Part shown: piece by piece, positions 16,753-24,219 of the stretch
Position numbering within the stretch: position 1 is the first letter of the stretch
Layout of the letters: each line of letters starts with the position of its first letter
The notes under the pieces: model-generated
Told to the model about the DNA's origin: nothing
Databases searched by the model: none
Seen by the model: the letters and a program-made list of their open reading frames with translations, nothing else
NCBI GenBank assembly: GCA_021769295.1
Contig: JAETTD010000004.1
Coordinates: 1 to 64,000, forward strand
Length of the DNA: 64,000 nucleotides
DNA from: Bacillota bacterium
Lineage (GTDB): Bacteria > Bacillota > Clostridia > Peptostreptococcales > Anaerovoracaceae
Direction: 5' to 3'
Made by a program: the position numbers and the translations under genes

Positions 16753-17092
16753 CGTTGGCTTTTTTCAAGGAGGCTGCTCAAAAAGCCAACGTTCATTCCA
16801 ATAACTGTAAATTACCATGGTCTTTTCATGGCTTCGTTGGCTTTTTGAGCTTCTCTCATGAAATTGGCCTACAAAAACACTTAAAACTGTAGGCCAATTT
16901 TTTGCTTTATCGAAAAAAAGCCAACACCAACATATTTCGGCGCAGGGTTGACAGGTATTATGTAAACCTATGTTGGCAATTTTTGCTTATTTTTAAAAAG
17001 CGACAACATCGACATTTTTCGACACATAAATCCCGTGTGATCTATTATATTTTGTTGGCAGATTCTGACTTATTCAAAATTCCGCCAACGTT
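16753..17092. repeat. 337-bp multi-hairpin repeat, copy 1 (GTTGGC/GCCAAC family)
   Basis: Runs from GTTGGC (inside CGTTGGC at 16753) to GCCAAC (ending 17089), so the ends are inverted. Internal hairpins include 16753-16791, a GCTCAAAAAGCCAACG arm pairing with its exact complement at about 16834-16850, AATTGGCCTAC/GTAGGCCAATT (16862-16899), and a final one at 17054-17089. The length from first to last hairpin equals that of copy 2 at 42892. Two blocks are kept almost unchanged between copies: GGTATTATGTAAACCTATG and the segment CAACATCGACATTTTTCGAC. Short ORFs inside are not conserved as protein. It sits just past the 3' end of the tRNA block. Confidence 0.88.
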
Positions 17093-17214
17093 TACAAGAA
17101 ATCCGTTTTTTCCTTCCCAACATTTGCCGTGGAGCTGCTTCCTTTCATGTTTTCCGGCAAAGAAAAACAGCCTCTCGGACATAAACGTCAGCAAGGGGCT
17201 GCTTTTATAAAAAA

Positions 17215-17290
17215 TGGTGCCCAGATCCGGAATCGAACCAGAGACACGGGGATTTTCAGTCCCCTGCTCTACCTACTGAGCTATCTGGGC
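17215..17290 (-). tRNA. tRNA-Phe (GAA)
   Basis: 76-nt cloverleaf with 7-bp acceptor GCCCAGA/TCTGGGC, anticodon loop CTGAAAA, and encoded CCA. Last gene of the 15-tRNA block. Confidence 0.97.
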
Positions 17291-17317
17291 ATGCATTTCG
17301 TATTATTTGATTGAATA

Positions 17318-17394
17318 TGGTGGGCCTTCAGGGACTTGAACCCGGGACCTGCCGGTTATGAGCCGGATGCTCTGACCAACTGAGCTAAAGGCCC
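17318..17394 (-). tRNA. tRNA with CAT anticodon (Met, or lysidine-type Ile)
   Basis: 77-nt cloverleaf, anticodon loop CTCATAA, acceptor GGGCCTT/AAGGCCC, CCA encoded. The lack of a C-A mismatch at position 1:72 rules out initiator tRNA. Elongator Met is favoured, but an Ile2 tRNA read through lysidine cannot be excluded by eye. Confidence 0.93.
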
Positions 17395-17407
17395 ACGCCA
17401 AAGTAAA

Positions 17408-17484
17408 TGGTCGGGGTGGCAGGATTTGAACCCGCGGCCCACTGGTCCCAAACCAGTTGCGCTACCAAACTGCGCTACACCCCG
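17408..17484 (-). tRNA. tRNA-Pro (TGG)
   Basis: 77-nt cloverleaf with acceptor CGGGGTG/CACCCCG, anticodon loop TTTGGGA, CCA encoded. Confidence 0.97.
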
Positions 17485-17499
17485 ATATAAAATTGTAAC

Positions 17500-17575
17500 T
17501 GGCAGGGGCAGAAGGACTCGAACCCTCGACACGTGGTTTTGGAGACCACTGCTCTACCAACTGAGCTATACCCCT
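17500..17575 (-). tRNA. tRNA-Trp (CCA)
   Basis: 76-nt cloverleaf with acceptor AGGGGTA, anticodon loop CTCCAAA, discriminator G, CCA encoded. Confidence 0.97.
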
Positions 17576-17580
17576 ATATA

Positions 17581-17673
17581 TGGCGGAGAAGATGGGATTC
17601 GAACCCATGCTGCCCTAAACGAACACTAACGGTTTAGCAAACCGTCCTCTTCAGCCACTTGAGTACTTCTCCC
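17581..17673 (-). tRNA. tRNA-Ser (GCT)
   Basis: 93-nt type II tRNA with a long variable arm, anticodon loop TTGCTAA, acceptor GGAGAAG, CCA encoded. Followed closely by the Trp gene. Confidence 0.96.
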
Positions 17674-17689
17674 GGCTAAAAAACTGCTA

Positions 17690-17778
17690 TGGCGGAGAGG
17701 GTGGGATTCGAACCCACGGCCCCTTTCGGAGTCACTGGTTTTCAAGACCAGCTCCTTAAACCACTCGGACACCTCTCC
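17690..17778 (-). tRNA. tRNA-Ser (TGA)
   Basis: 89-nt type II tRNA with long variable arm, acceptor GGAGAGG, anticodon loop CTTGAAA, CCA encoded. Confidence 0.96.
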
Positions 17779-17813
17779 ATGTCCGATACTTGCTACATCG
17801 CCGCGGCATATTT

Positions 17814-17889
17814 TGGTGACCCATCGGAGATTCGAACTCCGGACACCTTGATTAAAAGTCAAGTGCTCTGCCGACTGAGCTAATGGGTC
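17814..17889 (-). tRNA. tRNA-Lys (TTT)
   Basis: 76-nt cloverleaf with acceptor GACCCAT/ATGGGTC, anticodon loop CTTTTAA, CCA encoded. Confidence 0.97.
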
Positions 17890-17894
17890 ACGCA

Positions 17895-17969
17895 TGGCTG
17901 GGGTAGCAAGATTCGAACTTACGAATGCTGGGATCAAAACCCAGTGCCTTACCGCTTGGCGATACCCCA
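17895..17969 (-). tRNA. tRNA-Gln (TTG)
   Basis: 75-nt cloverleaf with acceptor TGGGGTA/TACCCCA, anticodon loop TTTTGAT, CCA encoded. Confidence 0.97.
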
Positions 17970-17976
17970 AGAAAAA

Positions 17977-18053
17977 TGGTGAGCCCACAGGGATTCGAAC
18001 CCCGGACACACGGCTTAGAAGGCCGTTGCTCTATCCAGCTGAGCTATGAGCCC
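17977..18053 (-). tRNA. tRNA-Arg (TCT)
   Basis: 77-nt cloverleaf with acceptor GGGCTCA, anticodon loop CTTCTAA, CCA encoded. Confidence 0.97.
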
Positions 18054-18062
18054 ACAAAATAG

Positions 18063-18136
<74 letters not shown>

Positions 18137-18147
18137 ACGATATAAAT

Positions 18148-18222
18148 TGGAGCGGAAGACGAGATTCGAACTCGCGACCCTCGCCTTGGCAAGGCGATGC
18201 TCTACCCCTGAGCCACTTCCGC
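18148..18222 (-). tRNA. tRNA-Gly (GCC)
   Basis: 75-nt cloverleaf with acceptor GCGGAAG, anticodon loop TTGCCAA, CCA encoded. Confidence 0.97.
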
Positions 18223-18243
18223 ACGCATATTAAGTTAAATAGA

Positions 18244-18328
18244 TGGTCGAGGGAGATGGATTCGAACCATCGAAAGCTCAGCTAACGGATTTACAGTCCG
18301 CCCCCTTTGGCCACTCGGGAATCCCTCG
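18244..18328 (-). tRNA. tRNA-Tyr (GTA)
   Basis: 85-nt type II tRNA with long variable arm, acceptor CGAGGGA, anticodon loop CTGTAAA, CCA encoded. Confidence 0.96.
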
Positions 18329-18384
18329 ATATATGTTTATCTCTTTCTCGGGCATGTTCGCCGGGAAGTCTTAAACAAGTATAT

Positions 18385-18459
18385 TGGAGCTGGTGGAGGG
18401 AATCGAACCCCCAACCTGCTGATTACAAATCAGCTGCTCTACCGTTGAGCCACACCAGC
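18385..18459 (-). tRNA. tRNA-Thr (TGT)
   Basis: 75-nt cloverleaf with acceptor GCTGGTG/CACCAGC, anticodon loop TTTGTAA, CCA encoded. The 56-base gap before the Tyr gene is the largest in the block. Confidence 0.97.
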
Positions 18460-18480
18460 GAAGGAACTGTTAAAAAAAGT

Positions 18481-18557
18481 TGGCGACCTGGAACGGGCTC
18501 GAACCGTCGACCTCCAGCGTGACAGGCTGGCATTCTAACCAACTGAACTACCAGGCC
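18481..18557 (-). tRNA. tRNA-Asp (GTC)
   Basis: 77-nt cloverleaf with acceptor GGCCTGG/CCAGGTC (one G-U pair), anticodon loop CTGTCAC, CCA encoded. Confidence 0.97.
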
Positions 18558-18563
18558 ATCTTA

Positions 18564-18639
18564 TGGTGGGCGCTATAGGGCTCGAACCTATGACCCCCTG
18601 CTTGTAAGGCAGGTGCTCTCCCAGCTGAGCTAAGCGCCC
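18564..18639 (-). tRNA. tRNA-Val (TAC)
   Basis: 76-nt cloverleaf with acceptor GGGCGCT, anticodon loop CTTACAA, CCA encoded. First gene of the block, about 33 bases downstream of a strong promoter. Confidence 0.97.
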
Positions 18640-18671
18640 ATGCGTCCATTAACTGCTCGACACATTTATTA

Positions 18672-18700
18672 AATATACATTAACTAAGCCAAATTGTCAA
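18672..18700 (-). promoter_or_regulatory. tRNA operon promoter, proximal
   Basis: Minus-strand -35 TTGACA (18695-18700) and -10 TATATT (18672-18677) with an exact 17-bp spacer. It lies 33 bases before the first tRNA. Confidence 0.85.
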
Positions 18701-18766
18701 GAACTTTTTTAACTTTTTTTAACTTTTTAATTTGGTGAATATTACCTACTCAACAAACCGAGATTT

Positions 18767-18795
18767 ATATTAGCATAAGTGAAAAAATATGTCAA
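18767..18795 (-). promoter_or_regulatory. tRNA operon promoter, distal
   Basis: Minus-strand -35 TTGACA (18790-18795) and -10 TAATAT (18767-18772), again with a 17-bp spacer, 95 bases upstream of the proximal promoter. It begins just after the yigZ stop, so the two form a tandem pair. Confidence 0.8.
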
Positions 18796-18804
18796 CGGGA
18801 ATTT

Positions 18805-19440
18805 TTAAAATTCTTCCCATTTCTTTTTTGTAAAAATTATATCCTCTTTCTTAAGTACAGCTCGTCCTCCTGTAACGTTACTTACAGCAGCCTGCAATTC
18901 ATCCCTGTCCGACGGAAAACATGTAAAATCCGCCTCAACGGTGTCGGTGTACTTCATATTTGACATATCAAAAGTTTCTCCTGCCATATTCTGCAATTTC
19001 GCAAGATATGTATAGTCAAACTCATATGTAAGGCAAAGCTGTTGAAAAACGTCACATATTACGGCGGCCTCAAGCCCCGATTTTGCAACGGATGTATAAG
19101 CTCTTGCCAAGCCTCCCGTTCCCAGTTTGATTCCGCCGAAATACCTGGTTACCACGATGACAACATTGGTAATTTCCGCATTTACCAACATTTTCACTAT
19201 AGGCGCCCCGGAAGTTCCCTGAGGCTCTCCGTCATCGGAGGCCCACTGCACCTGCATCTTATCTCCTATCACCATTGCAGGCACGTTGTGGGTGGCGTCT
19301 TTATGCTTCTTCTTTATATGGGCGATAAATGCGTCAGCCTCCTCCTTAGTTGAGGCGGGCTTTACATAAGCTATAAATCTTGATTTTTCTATTACATGCT
19401 CTGCCGAGGCTTCTTTCTCTACGGTCTTATACAATCTCAT
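18805..19440 (-). CDS. YigZ/IMPACT family protein
   Basis: A 211-residue protein of the YigZ (IMPACT) family, with N-terminal UPF0029 fold and a C-terminal DUF1949 domain. The signature SDDGEPQGTSGAPIVKML and the VTRYFGGIKLGTGGLARAY segment are both clear. Its role in bacteria is not settled; links to translation are known in the eukaryotic homologue. The ATG lies inside the hflX gene (14-base overlap), so translation is probably coupled to HflX. Confidence 0.92.
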   Translation of the reverse strand: MRLYKTVEKEASAEHVIEKSRFIAYVKPASTKEEADAFIAHIKKKHKDATHNVPAMVIGDKMQVQWASDDGEPQGTSGAPIVKMLVNAEITNVVIVVTRYFGGIKLGTGGLARAYTSVAKSGLEAAVICDVFQQLCLTYEFDYTYLAKLQNMAGETFDMSNMKYTDTVEADFTCFPSDRDELQAAVSNVTGGRAVLKKEDIIFTKKKWEEF

Positions 19441-20707
19441 ATTTTTTCAACCTCTGATAATCGGAATTTTTTAAAGTAACGTCGAAAAATGTTCCTTCTT
19501 CCCTGTAATCCATTAAATTTACGCCGGCTTCACTGCATAAATATGAGGAAATTTCTCCTCTGTCGTAAGGGATCAGAAACTTTGCGTTTACATAATCGCC
19601 GAAAATTTTTTCTTCCGTTTTTTTTATGAGTTCGGCGATGTTTTGGCCGGTTTTTGCGGATATTTCGACGTTATCGCATCCCTGTACAGGTATTATCTCG
19701 CTATGAGGCAAATCCGTCTTGTTAAAGACCATGATTTTTTCCTTGTCCCCTGCCCCTATTTCATCCAAAACCTTATTGGTCACGTCTATATGAAAATCGT
19801 GATTTTCATACGAAGAATCAACCACGTGCAGCAACAGGTCCGCATATTTAACCTCTTCAAGGGTAGCTTTAAACGCTTCCACCAGCGAATGGGGAAGCTT
19901 GCTCACAAAGCCAACCGTATCGATCAGGATAAATTGTCTGCCGTTTTCCAAGGTGACGTTCCTCTGTTGGGTATCCAGTGTCGCAAAGAGCATGTTCTTC
20001 TCAAATACAGTCTTATCTTCTCTGTCTGTCATAGAAAGCAGCCTGTTCATAAGAGCGGATTTGCCGGAATTTGTGTAGCCCACAAGGGCAACAAGAGGAA
20101 TGTCGCTTTTTTCCCTTTTTGCTCGCTGTACATTTCTCGTGTTTTTAAGCTGAGCCAATTCCGCTTTGATATCGTACATCCTGCGCTCTATATGCCTTCT
20201 GTCGGTTTCCAGCTTTTTTTCTCCCGGGCCTCTTGTTCCTATGCCGCCTCCAAGACGTGACAGAGACTTGCCGAAGCCTGTAAGCCTGGGCAGCCTGTAC
20301 TTGAGCTGAGCCAGCTCCACCTGCAGTTTACCTTCTCTGGAAGTGGCTCTTGAGGCGAAGATATCCAGTATCAGTATGGTTCTGTCTATCACCCTTACAT
20401 TAAGAGCATCTTCAAGGTTTCTGAGCTGCATTCCCGTCAGTTCGTCATTAAAGATGACCATATCGGCTTCCATGGCTTCTGCAAGCTGAGCCAGTTCTTC
20501 CACCTTTCCCTTTCCTATTAAGGTCGCCGTGTTGGGTTTTTCCAAGTTCTGAACCATGTGTCCCAGAACCGTTGCTCCGGCAGCTTCTGCCAAACCTTCC
20601 AGTTCTTCCATGGAATATGTTATATCTTCGTTTTTCTGAAGGCCTACCAAAACGGCCTTGTATCTGTCCTCTTTCAGGACTTCGTTTTTATCGTTAAATC
20701 TAAGCAT
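19427..20707 (-). CDS. hflX: Ribosome-splitting GTPase HflX
   Basis: A 426-residue GTPase of the Obg-HflX group that acts on stalled 70S or 50S ribosomes. The N-terminal HflX domain includes GRPGTR-type GGGIGTRGPGEKKLETDRR; a coiled linker follows, and then the G domain with G1 GYTNSGKSALMNRLL, G3 DTVGF and G4 NKTD. The ATG at 20707 has no clear SD, unlike most genes here, and sits 7 bases after a TAAAAT; a near-leaderless transcript is possible. It overlaps yigZ by 14 bases. Confidence 0.95.
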   Translation of the reverse strand: MLRFNDKNEVLKEDRYKAVLVGLQKNEDITYSMEELEGLAEAAGATVLGHMVQNLEKPNTATLIGKGKVEELAQLAEAMEADMVIFNDELTGMQLRNLEDALNVRVIDRTILILDIFASRATSREGKLQVELAQLKYRLPRLTGFGKSLSRLGGGIGTRGPGEKKLETDRRHIERRMYDIKAELAQLKNTRNVQRAKREKSDIPLVALVGYTNSGKSALMNRLLSMTDREDKTVFEKNMLFATLDTQQRNVTLENGRQFILIDTVGFVSKLPHSLVEAFKATLEEVKYADLLLHVVDSSYENHDFHIDVTNKVLDEIGAGDKEKIMVFNKTDLPHSEIIPVQGCDNVEISAKTGQNIAELIKKTEEKIFGDYVNAKFLIPYDRGEISSYLCSEAGVNLMDYREEGTFFDVTLKNSDYQRLKKYEIV

Positions 20708-20731
20708 ATTGTTATTTTACCACAAAATTTA

Positions 20732-21361
20732 TCATACTGCATCTAAAATACTTTCTTCCGGCACAACTACATAGCTATCCGGCACTTTTCCCACTATGAC
20801 AGCTTCTGCAAGAACCACCTTTCTGTTTATTTCTGCGGTCTTATCTGTAAAAGGCGCCACTATATGCACCTCACTGTTTATGGTGCAGTAGACATAATAC
20901 CTTGTCTGGTTAATTCCCTCCGTTTCGAAATCCGTTTCGCACTGAAATTTGGTCAGGCTCAGAGGCTGTACTTTCACCGTTATGTAAAAAGGCAGCTGGG
21001 ACAAAATCCTGCTTCCCGTTATTACGCCCAAATTCACCTTTATTTCTTCGATATCCGACAAACTGTAGTTTTCCTTCACTTTATCCGAAAAAGACAGCAA
21101 AAGCTTATTTATGAGCCTTGAATTGGGTTCCAGATATTGAATATTACCGGCATCGTCTCTTTCCACATAAAGAAGCTGCTCTCCGAGACTTTCATCGTAG
21201 AAGCCTTCTTCCATGCTGCCGTTTATTTTCATTGCTACGGCGTTGACTGCAACCGCCTCTGCAACCTGTTCTATACTTTCACCGAAAGCATCTTTAATCA
21301 GAATTATTGTTCCCGTTATCACCAAGATGATTCCGATAGATATAACCACGAATCTGCGCAT
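20732..21361 (-). CDS. yunB: Sporulation protein YunB
   Basis: A 209-residue YunB homologue with one N-terminal membrane helix (about 5-24), then an extracytoplasmic domain. Typical features are LGVITGSRILSQLPFYITVK and the C-terminal PDSYVVVPEES. In Bacillus YunB is needed for full sporulation and is expressed in the mother cell; the exact role is unknown. Its SD (AAGGGGG) is buried in the 3' arm of a hairpin right after codY. Supports a spore-forming lineage. Confidence 0.88.
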   Translation of the reverse strand: MRRFVVISIGIILVITGTIILIKDAFGESIEQVAEAVAVNAVAMKINGSMEEGFYDESLGEQLLYVERDDAGNIQYLEPNSRLINKLLLSFSDKVKENYSLSDIEEIKVNLGVITGSRILSQLPFYITVKVQPLSLTKFQCETDFETEGINQTRYYVYCTINSEVHIVAPFTDKTAEINRKVVLAEAVIVGKVPDSYVVVPEESILDAV

Positions 21362-21362
21362 A

Positions 21363-21403
21363 AAAATACCCCCTTATATATTATGAAATACAAGGGGGTT
21401 TTG
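21363..21403 (-). promoter_or_regulatory. Hairpin between codY and yunB that contains the yunB SD
   Basis: On the minus strand ACCCCCTTGTA pairs with TATAAGGGGGT, starting about 5 bases after the codY stop. The 3' arm is followed by ATTTTT and then the yunB ATG. It may terminate codY transcripts, or hide the yunB SD in read-through transcripts, or both. Confidence 0.6.
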
Positions 21404-22174
21404 TTATAAAGTTTCCATTCTGTCCTTAAAGTAAGGATTTATAATCTTTATTCTCGTCCCTTTCATTCCCATTGAGCGAGACGTGAGCGCCCCGGCGCTT
21501 TCCAGCTTTCGCAAAGCGTTTACAATTACGGAATTGGTTATATCGTACTTTTCTGCAATTTTACTTGCAATTATCACACCTTCGTCTTCTTCAAGCTCTC
21601 TGAATATTTTATATACGGCGTCCCTTTCAGAGAATGAGAGAGAATCCAACGCTATATCCACAGCTGCCATTTCGCGCGCTGCTTGTTCGCTGGCAAGGCG
21701 GTTCTTTCGCTGTATCTCAAGTCCCACCACCGCTGCTCCGTATTCGCATAGGGCGATGTCTTCTTCGTCAAAGCCGTCGTGATACCTGGCAACTATCATG
21801 GTTCCAAGCCGTTCCCCGCCGCAGAAACTTGGGATAATACCGTGATATTTGTCTGCCATTGGGTAATCGCTTCCAAGAACGGACAGAGCCTCATCGCCTA
21901 TTATATTGATTAGGGTCTCGTTTATTTCAAGAAAACGCTTGTTGTGAAATTCACTCAGCTTTTCTTTGCCCTTCTCGTCCACCAGGGTTGATGTGTCCTC
22001 GGCATTTATATATCCGGTTCCCAGCACGTTTCCGCTTGCGTCTGTTATATAGACATTTGCGTTGATTACTTCACTTAAGATTTTGCTTAATTCATCGTAC
22101 GAAAACCTGCCCGTAGTGCTCTCTGTAAGCACACGGTTAAGCCTGCGTATTTTACTGAGTATTCTGCTTGACAT
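21404..22174 (-). CDS. codY: GTP- and branched-chain-amino-acid-sensing repressor CodY
   Basis: A 256-residue global regulator of nutrient-limitation genes. The N-terminal GAF-type domain (about 1-155) binds branched-chain amino acids, and the C-terminal winged helix has the hallmark TNSVIVNALRKLESAGALTS followed by SMGMKGT. Its place after hslV-hslU matches the clp/codY order of Bacillus. AGGAGC lies about 9 bases before the ATG. Full length compared with the usual 255-265 residues. Confidence 0.96.
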   Translation of the reverse strand: MSSRILSKIRRLNRVLTESTTGRFSYDELSKILSEVINANVYITDASGNVLGTGYINAEDTSTLVDEKGKEKLSEFHNKRFLEINETLINIIGDEALSVLGSDYPMADKYHGIIPSFCGGERLGTMIVARYHDGFDEEDIALCEYGAAVVGLEIQRKNRLASEQAAREMAAVDIALDSLSFSERDAVYKIFRELEEDEGVIIASKIAEKYDITNSVIVNALRKLESAGALTSRSMGMKGTRIKIINPYFKDRMETL

Positions 22175-22210
22175 TTTATATTGCTCCTGCCGCCTGCACT
22201 CTCAAATCTT

Positions 22211-23644
22211 TTACAGAATAAATCTATCCAGATCTTCTTTCTGAATGGTTTCTTGGAATTTCTCTTTGACGTATTCGTCGTCGATTACGATTTTTTCTTC
22301 TTCCATTTCAGGAATATTGAAAGAGATGTCTTCCAGCAGTTTTTCCAGTATGGTATGAAGGCGTCTTGCTCCTATGTTTTCCGTCTGTTCATTCATCAGG
22401 AAGGAAATCGTAGCGATTTCTTCTATGGAGCTGTCCGTAAATTCAACTTCGATGCCTTCCGTCTCAAGAAGGGCTTTGTGCTGTTTTATCAAAGCGTTTT
22501 CAGGCACGGTCAAAATGTTTACAAAGTCGTCCTTCGTCAGACTTTCAAGTTCCACCCTTATCGGAAAACGACCCTGCAGTTCAGGTATCAGGTCTGTAGG
22601 TTTTGCCGTATGGAACGCTCCCGCGCCGATGAAAAGTATATGGTCTGTCTTAACGGGACCGTATTTTGTATTTATGACGCTTCCTTCAACTATAGGAAGT
22701 ATATCTCTCTGTACGCCTTCTCTCGAAACATCTGCTCCCGATGTCATTCGTCCGCCGGAAGCAATCTTGTCTATTTCATCGATAAAGATTATACCGTTTT
22801 GCTCTGCATTTTCAATGGCTTCGTCTGTAACCACATCCATGTCGATGAGCTTTTGAGCTTCCTGCTCTCTTAAAATTTTTCTGGCATCTTTAACTTTGCA
22901 ATTCTTTTTCTTTGTTTTTTCAGGCATCATATTGCCAAAAATATTGCCTATTGCAATGGACATTCCCTCGTTGCTCATGTCCAGCTGGTTGCCTTTCGGA
23001 ACATCTGCAACCTCGATTTCTATATACTGCTCCTCAAGCAAACCCTGGCGAAGCTGTTCTCTGACCTGCTCCCTTGCCATTTCAACATCCATATCTTCTT
23101 TGGTCGGCTCTCCTTTTGACTGACTCTCGATATACTGCTGCTTCTGGCTCTGATAGCCTCCGCTGTTCATGATAAAGTCGAACGGACTTTTGGATTGATT
23201 GGAATTTTTTTTCTTTTTTCCCGGAATTATAGCCTCAACTATTTTTTCTTCCACAATCTTATCTGCAATGTTGTACTTTTCTTCCAGTTTATTCTGCTTT
23301 GTAACTCTCATGGACGCTTCAACCAGATCCCTTACCATGGAATCCACGTCACGTCCCACATAGCCGACTTCCGTAAACTTTGTGGCTTCAACTTTTACAA
23401 AAGGCGCATCCATAAGCTTTGCAAGCCTTCTTGCGATTTCTGTTTTACCGCATCCGGTAGGTCCCATCATCAGGATGTTTTTGGGAGTAATCTCCTCTCT
23501 CATTTCTTCCGATAAAAGACTTCTTCTATAACGGTTTCTGAGGGCAATGGCTACCGATTTTTTTGCCTCATCTTGCCCTATTATATATTTATCAAGCTCC
23601 GCTACCACTTCTTTGGGAGTCATGCTGTATACTTTACTTGCCAT
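22211..23644 (-). CDS. hslU: HslUV protease ATPase subunit HslU (ClpY)
   Basis: A 477-residue AAA+ unfoldase that feeds substrates into the HslV proteolytic core. Visible are the N-terminal [20 protein letters not shown], Walker [16 protein letters not shown], an expanded I-domain (about 130-250) and Walker [12 protein letters not shown]. The C-terminal sensor region ends in DLDRFIL, the tail that docks into HslV. AGAGGGGAAT precedes the ATG. It starts 15 bases after hslV. Confidence 0.96.
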   Translation of the reverse strand: MASKVYSMTPKEVVAELDKYIIGQDEAKKSVAIALRNRYRRSLLSEEMREEITPKNILMMGPTGCGKTEIARRLAKLMDAPFVKVEATKFTEVGYVGRDVDSMVRDLVEASMRVTKQNKLEEKYNIADKIVEEKIVEAIIPGKKKKNSNQSKSPFDFIMNSGGYQSQKQQYIESQSKGEPTKEDMDVEMAREQVREQLRQGLLEEQYIEIEVADVPKGNQLDMSNEGMSIAIGNIFGNMMPEKTKKKNCKVKDARKILREQEAQKLIDMDVVTDEAIENAEQNGIIFIDEIDKIASGGRMTSGADVSREGVQRDILPIVEGSVINTKYGPVKTDHILFIGAGAFHTAKPTDLIPELQGRFPIRVELESLTKDDFVNILTVPENALIKQHKALLETEGIEVEFTDSSIEEIATISFLMNEQTENIGARRLHTILEKLLEDISFNIPEMEEEKIVIDDEYVKEKFQETIQKEDLDRFIL

Positions 23645-23659
23645 TAGAATTCCCCTCTC

Positions 23660-24199
23660 TTACAGTTTTTCAACAGAAATATTGTCATTGGTGTAAACGC
23701 ATATGGATGCAGCTATTGCCAGAGATTTTCTGACAATTTCTTCTGCTCCCAGGTCAGTGTTGTTGTAAAGGGCATTTGCCGCAGCATAGGCAAAGTTGCC
23801 GCCTGAGCCTATTGCAACGAAATTCTGGTCGGGTTCTATAACTTCCCCTGTTCCCGAAATTACCAGCATGTCTTCTTTATCTGCAACAATCATCAGCGCT
23901 TCGAGATTTCTCATTCCTTTATCGGAACGCCACATTTGAGCCAAGTCCACCGCCGCTCTCTTCAAATTTCCCGAATGTTCTTCAAGTTTGCTTTCGAATT
24001 TTTCGGTAAGGGAAAAGGCGTCTGCCACCGAACCTGCAAATCCCGATATTACAGAATTTTTATAAATCTTTCTTACCTTTTTTGCCCCGTTTTTCATTAT
24101 GGCCGTTTCGCCCATGGTAACTTGTCCGTCACCGCCGATGCAAATATCATCGGGGCCTCGTCTTACTGCGCATATTGTGGTTGCATGAAATTTTACCAT
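23660..24199 (-). CDS. hslV: HslUV protease peptidase subunit HslV (ClpQ)
   Basis: A 179-residue proteasome-beta-like threonine peptidase. The N-terminus [14 protein letters not shown] resembles the Bacillus CodW form, with a five- or six-residue propeptide before the nucleophile Thr. [20 protein letters not shown] and [10 protein letters not shown] are family hallmarks. AGGAGG precedes the ATG. It begins 20 bases after topA; trmFO and xerC, which lie between these genes in Bacillus, are missing here. Confidence 0.95.
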   Translation of the reverse strand: MVKFHATTICAVRRGPDDICIGGDGQVTMGETAIMKNGAKKVRKIYKNSVISGFAGSVADAFSLTEKFESKLEEHSGNLKRAAVDLAQMWRSDKGMRNLEALMIVADKEDMLVISGTGEVIEPDQNFVAIGSGGNFAYAAANALYNNTDLGAEEIVRKSLAIAASICVYTNDNISVEKL

Positions 24200-24219
24200 T
24201 CTTAATACCTCCTAATCTA

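Noticed and set aside
16902-17210. 102-residue ORF in the gap before the tRNA block
   Set aside because: It lies over the 337-bp hairpin repeat, and the frame is not kept in the second copy at 42892-43231.
22181-22873. 230-residue ORF on the plus strand
   Set aside because: Antisense shadow of hslU.
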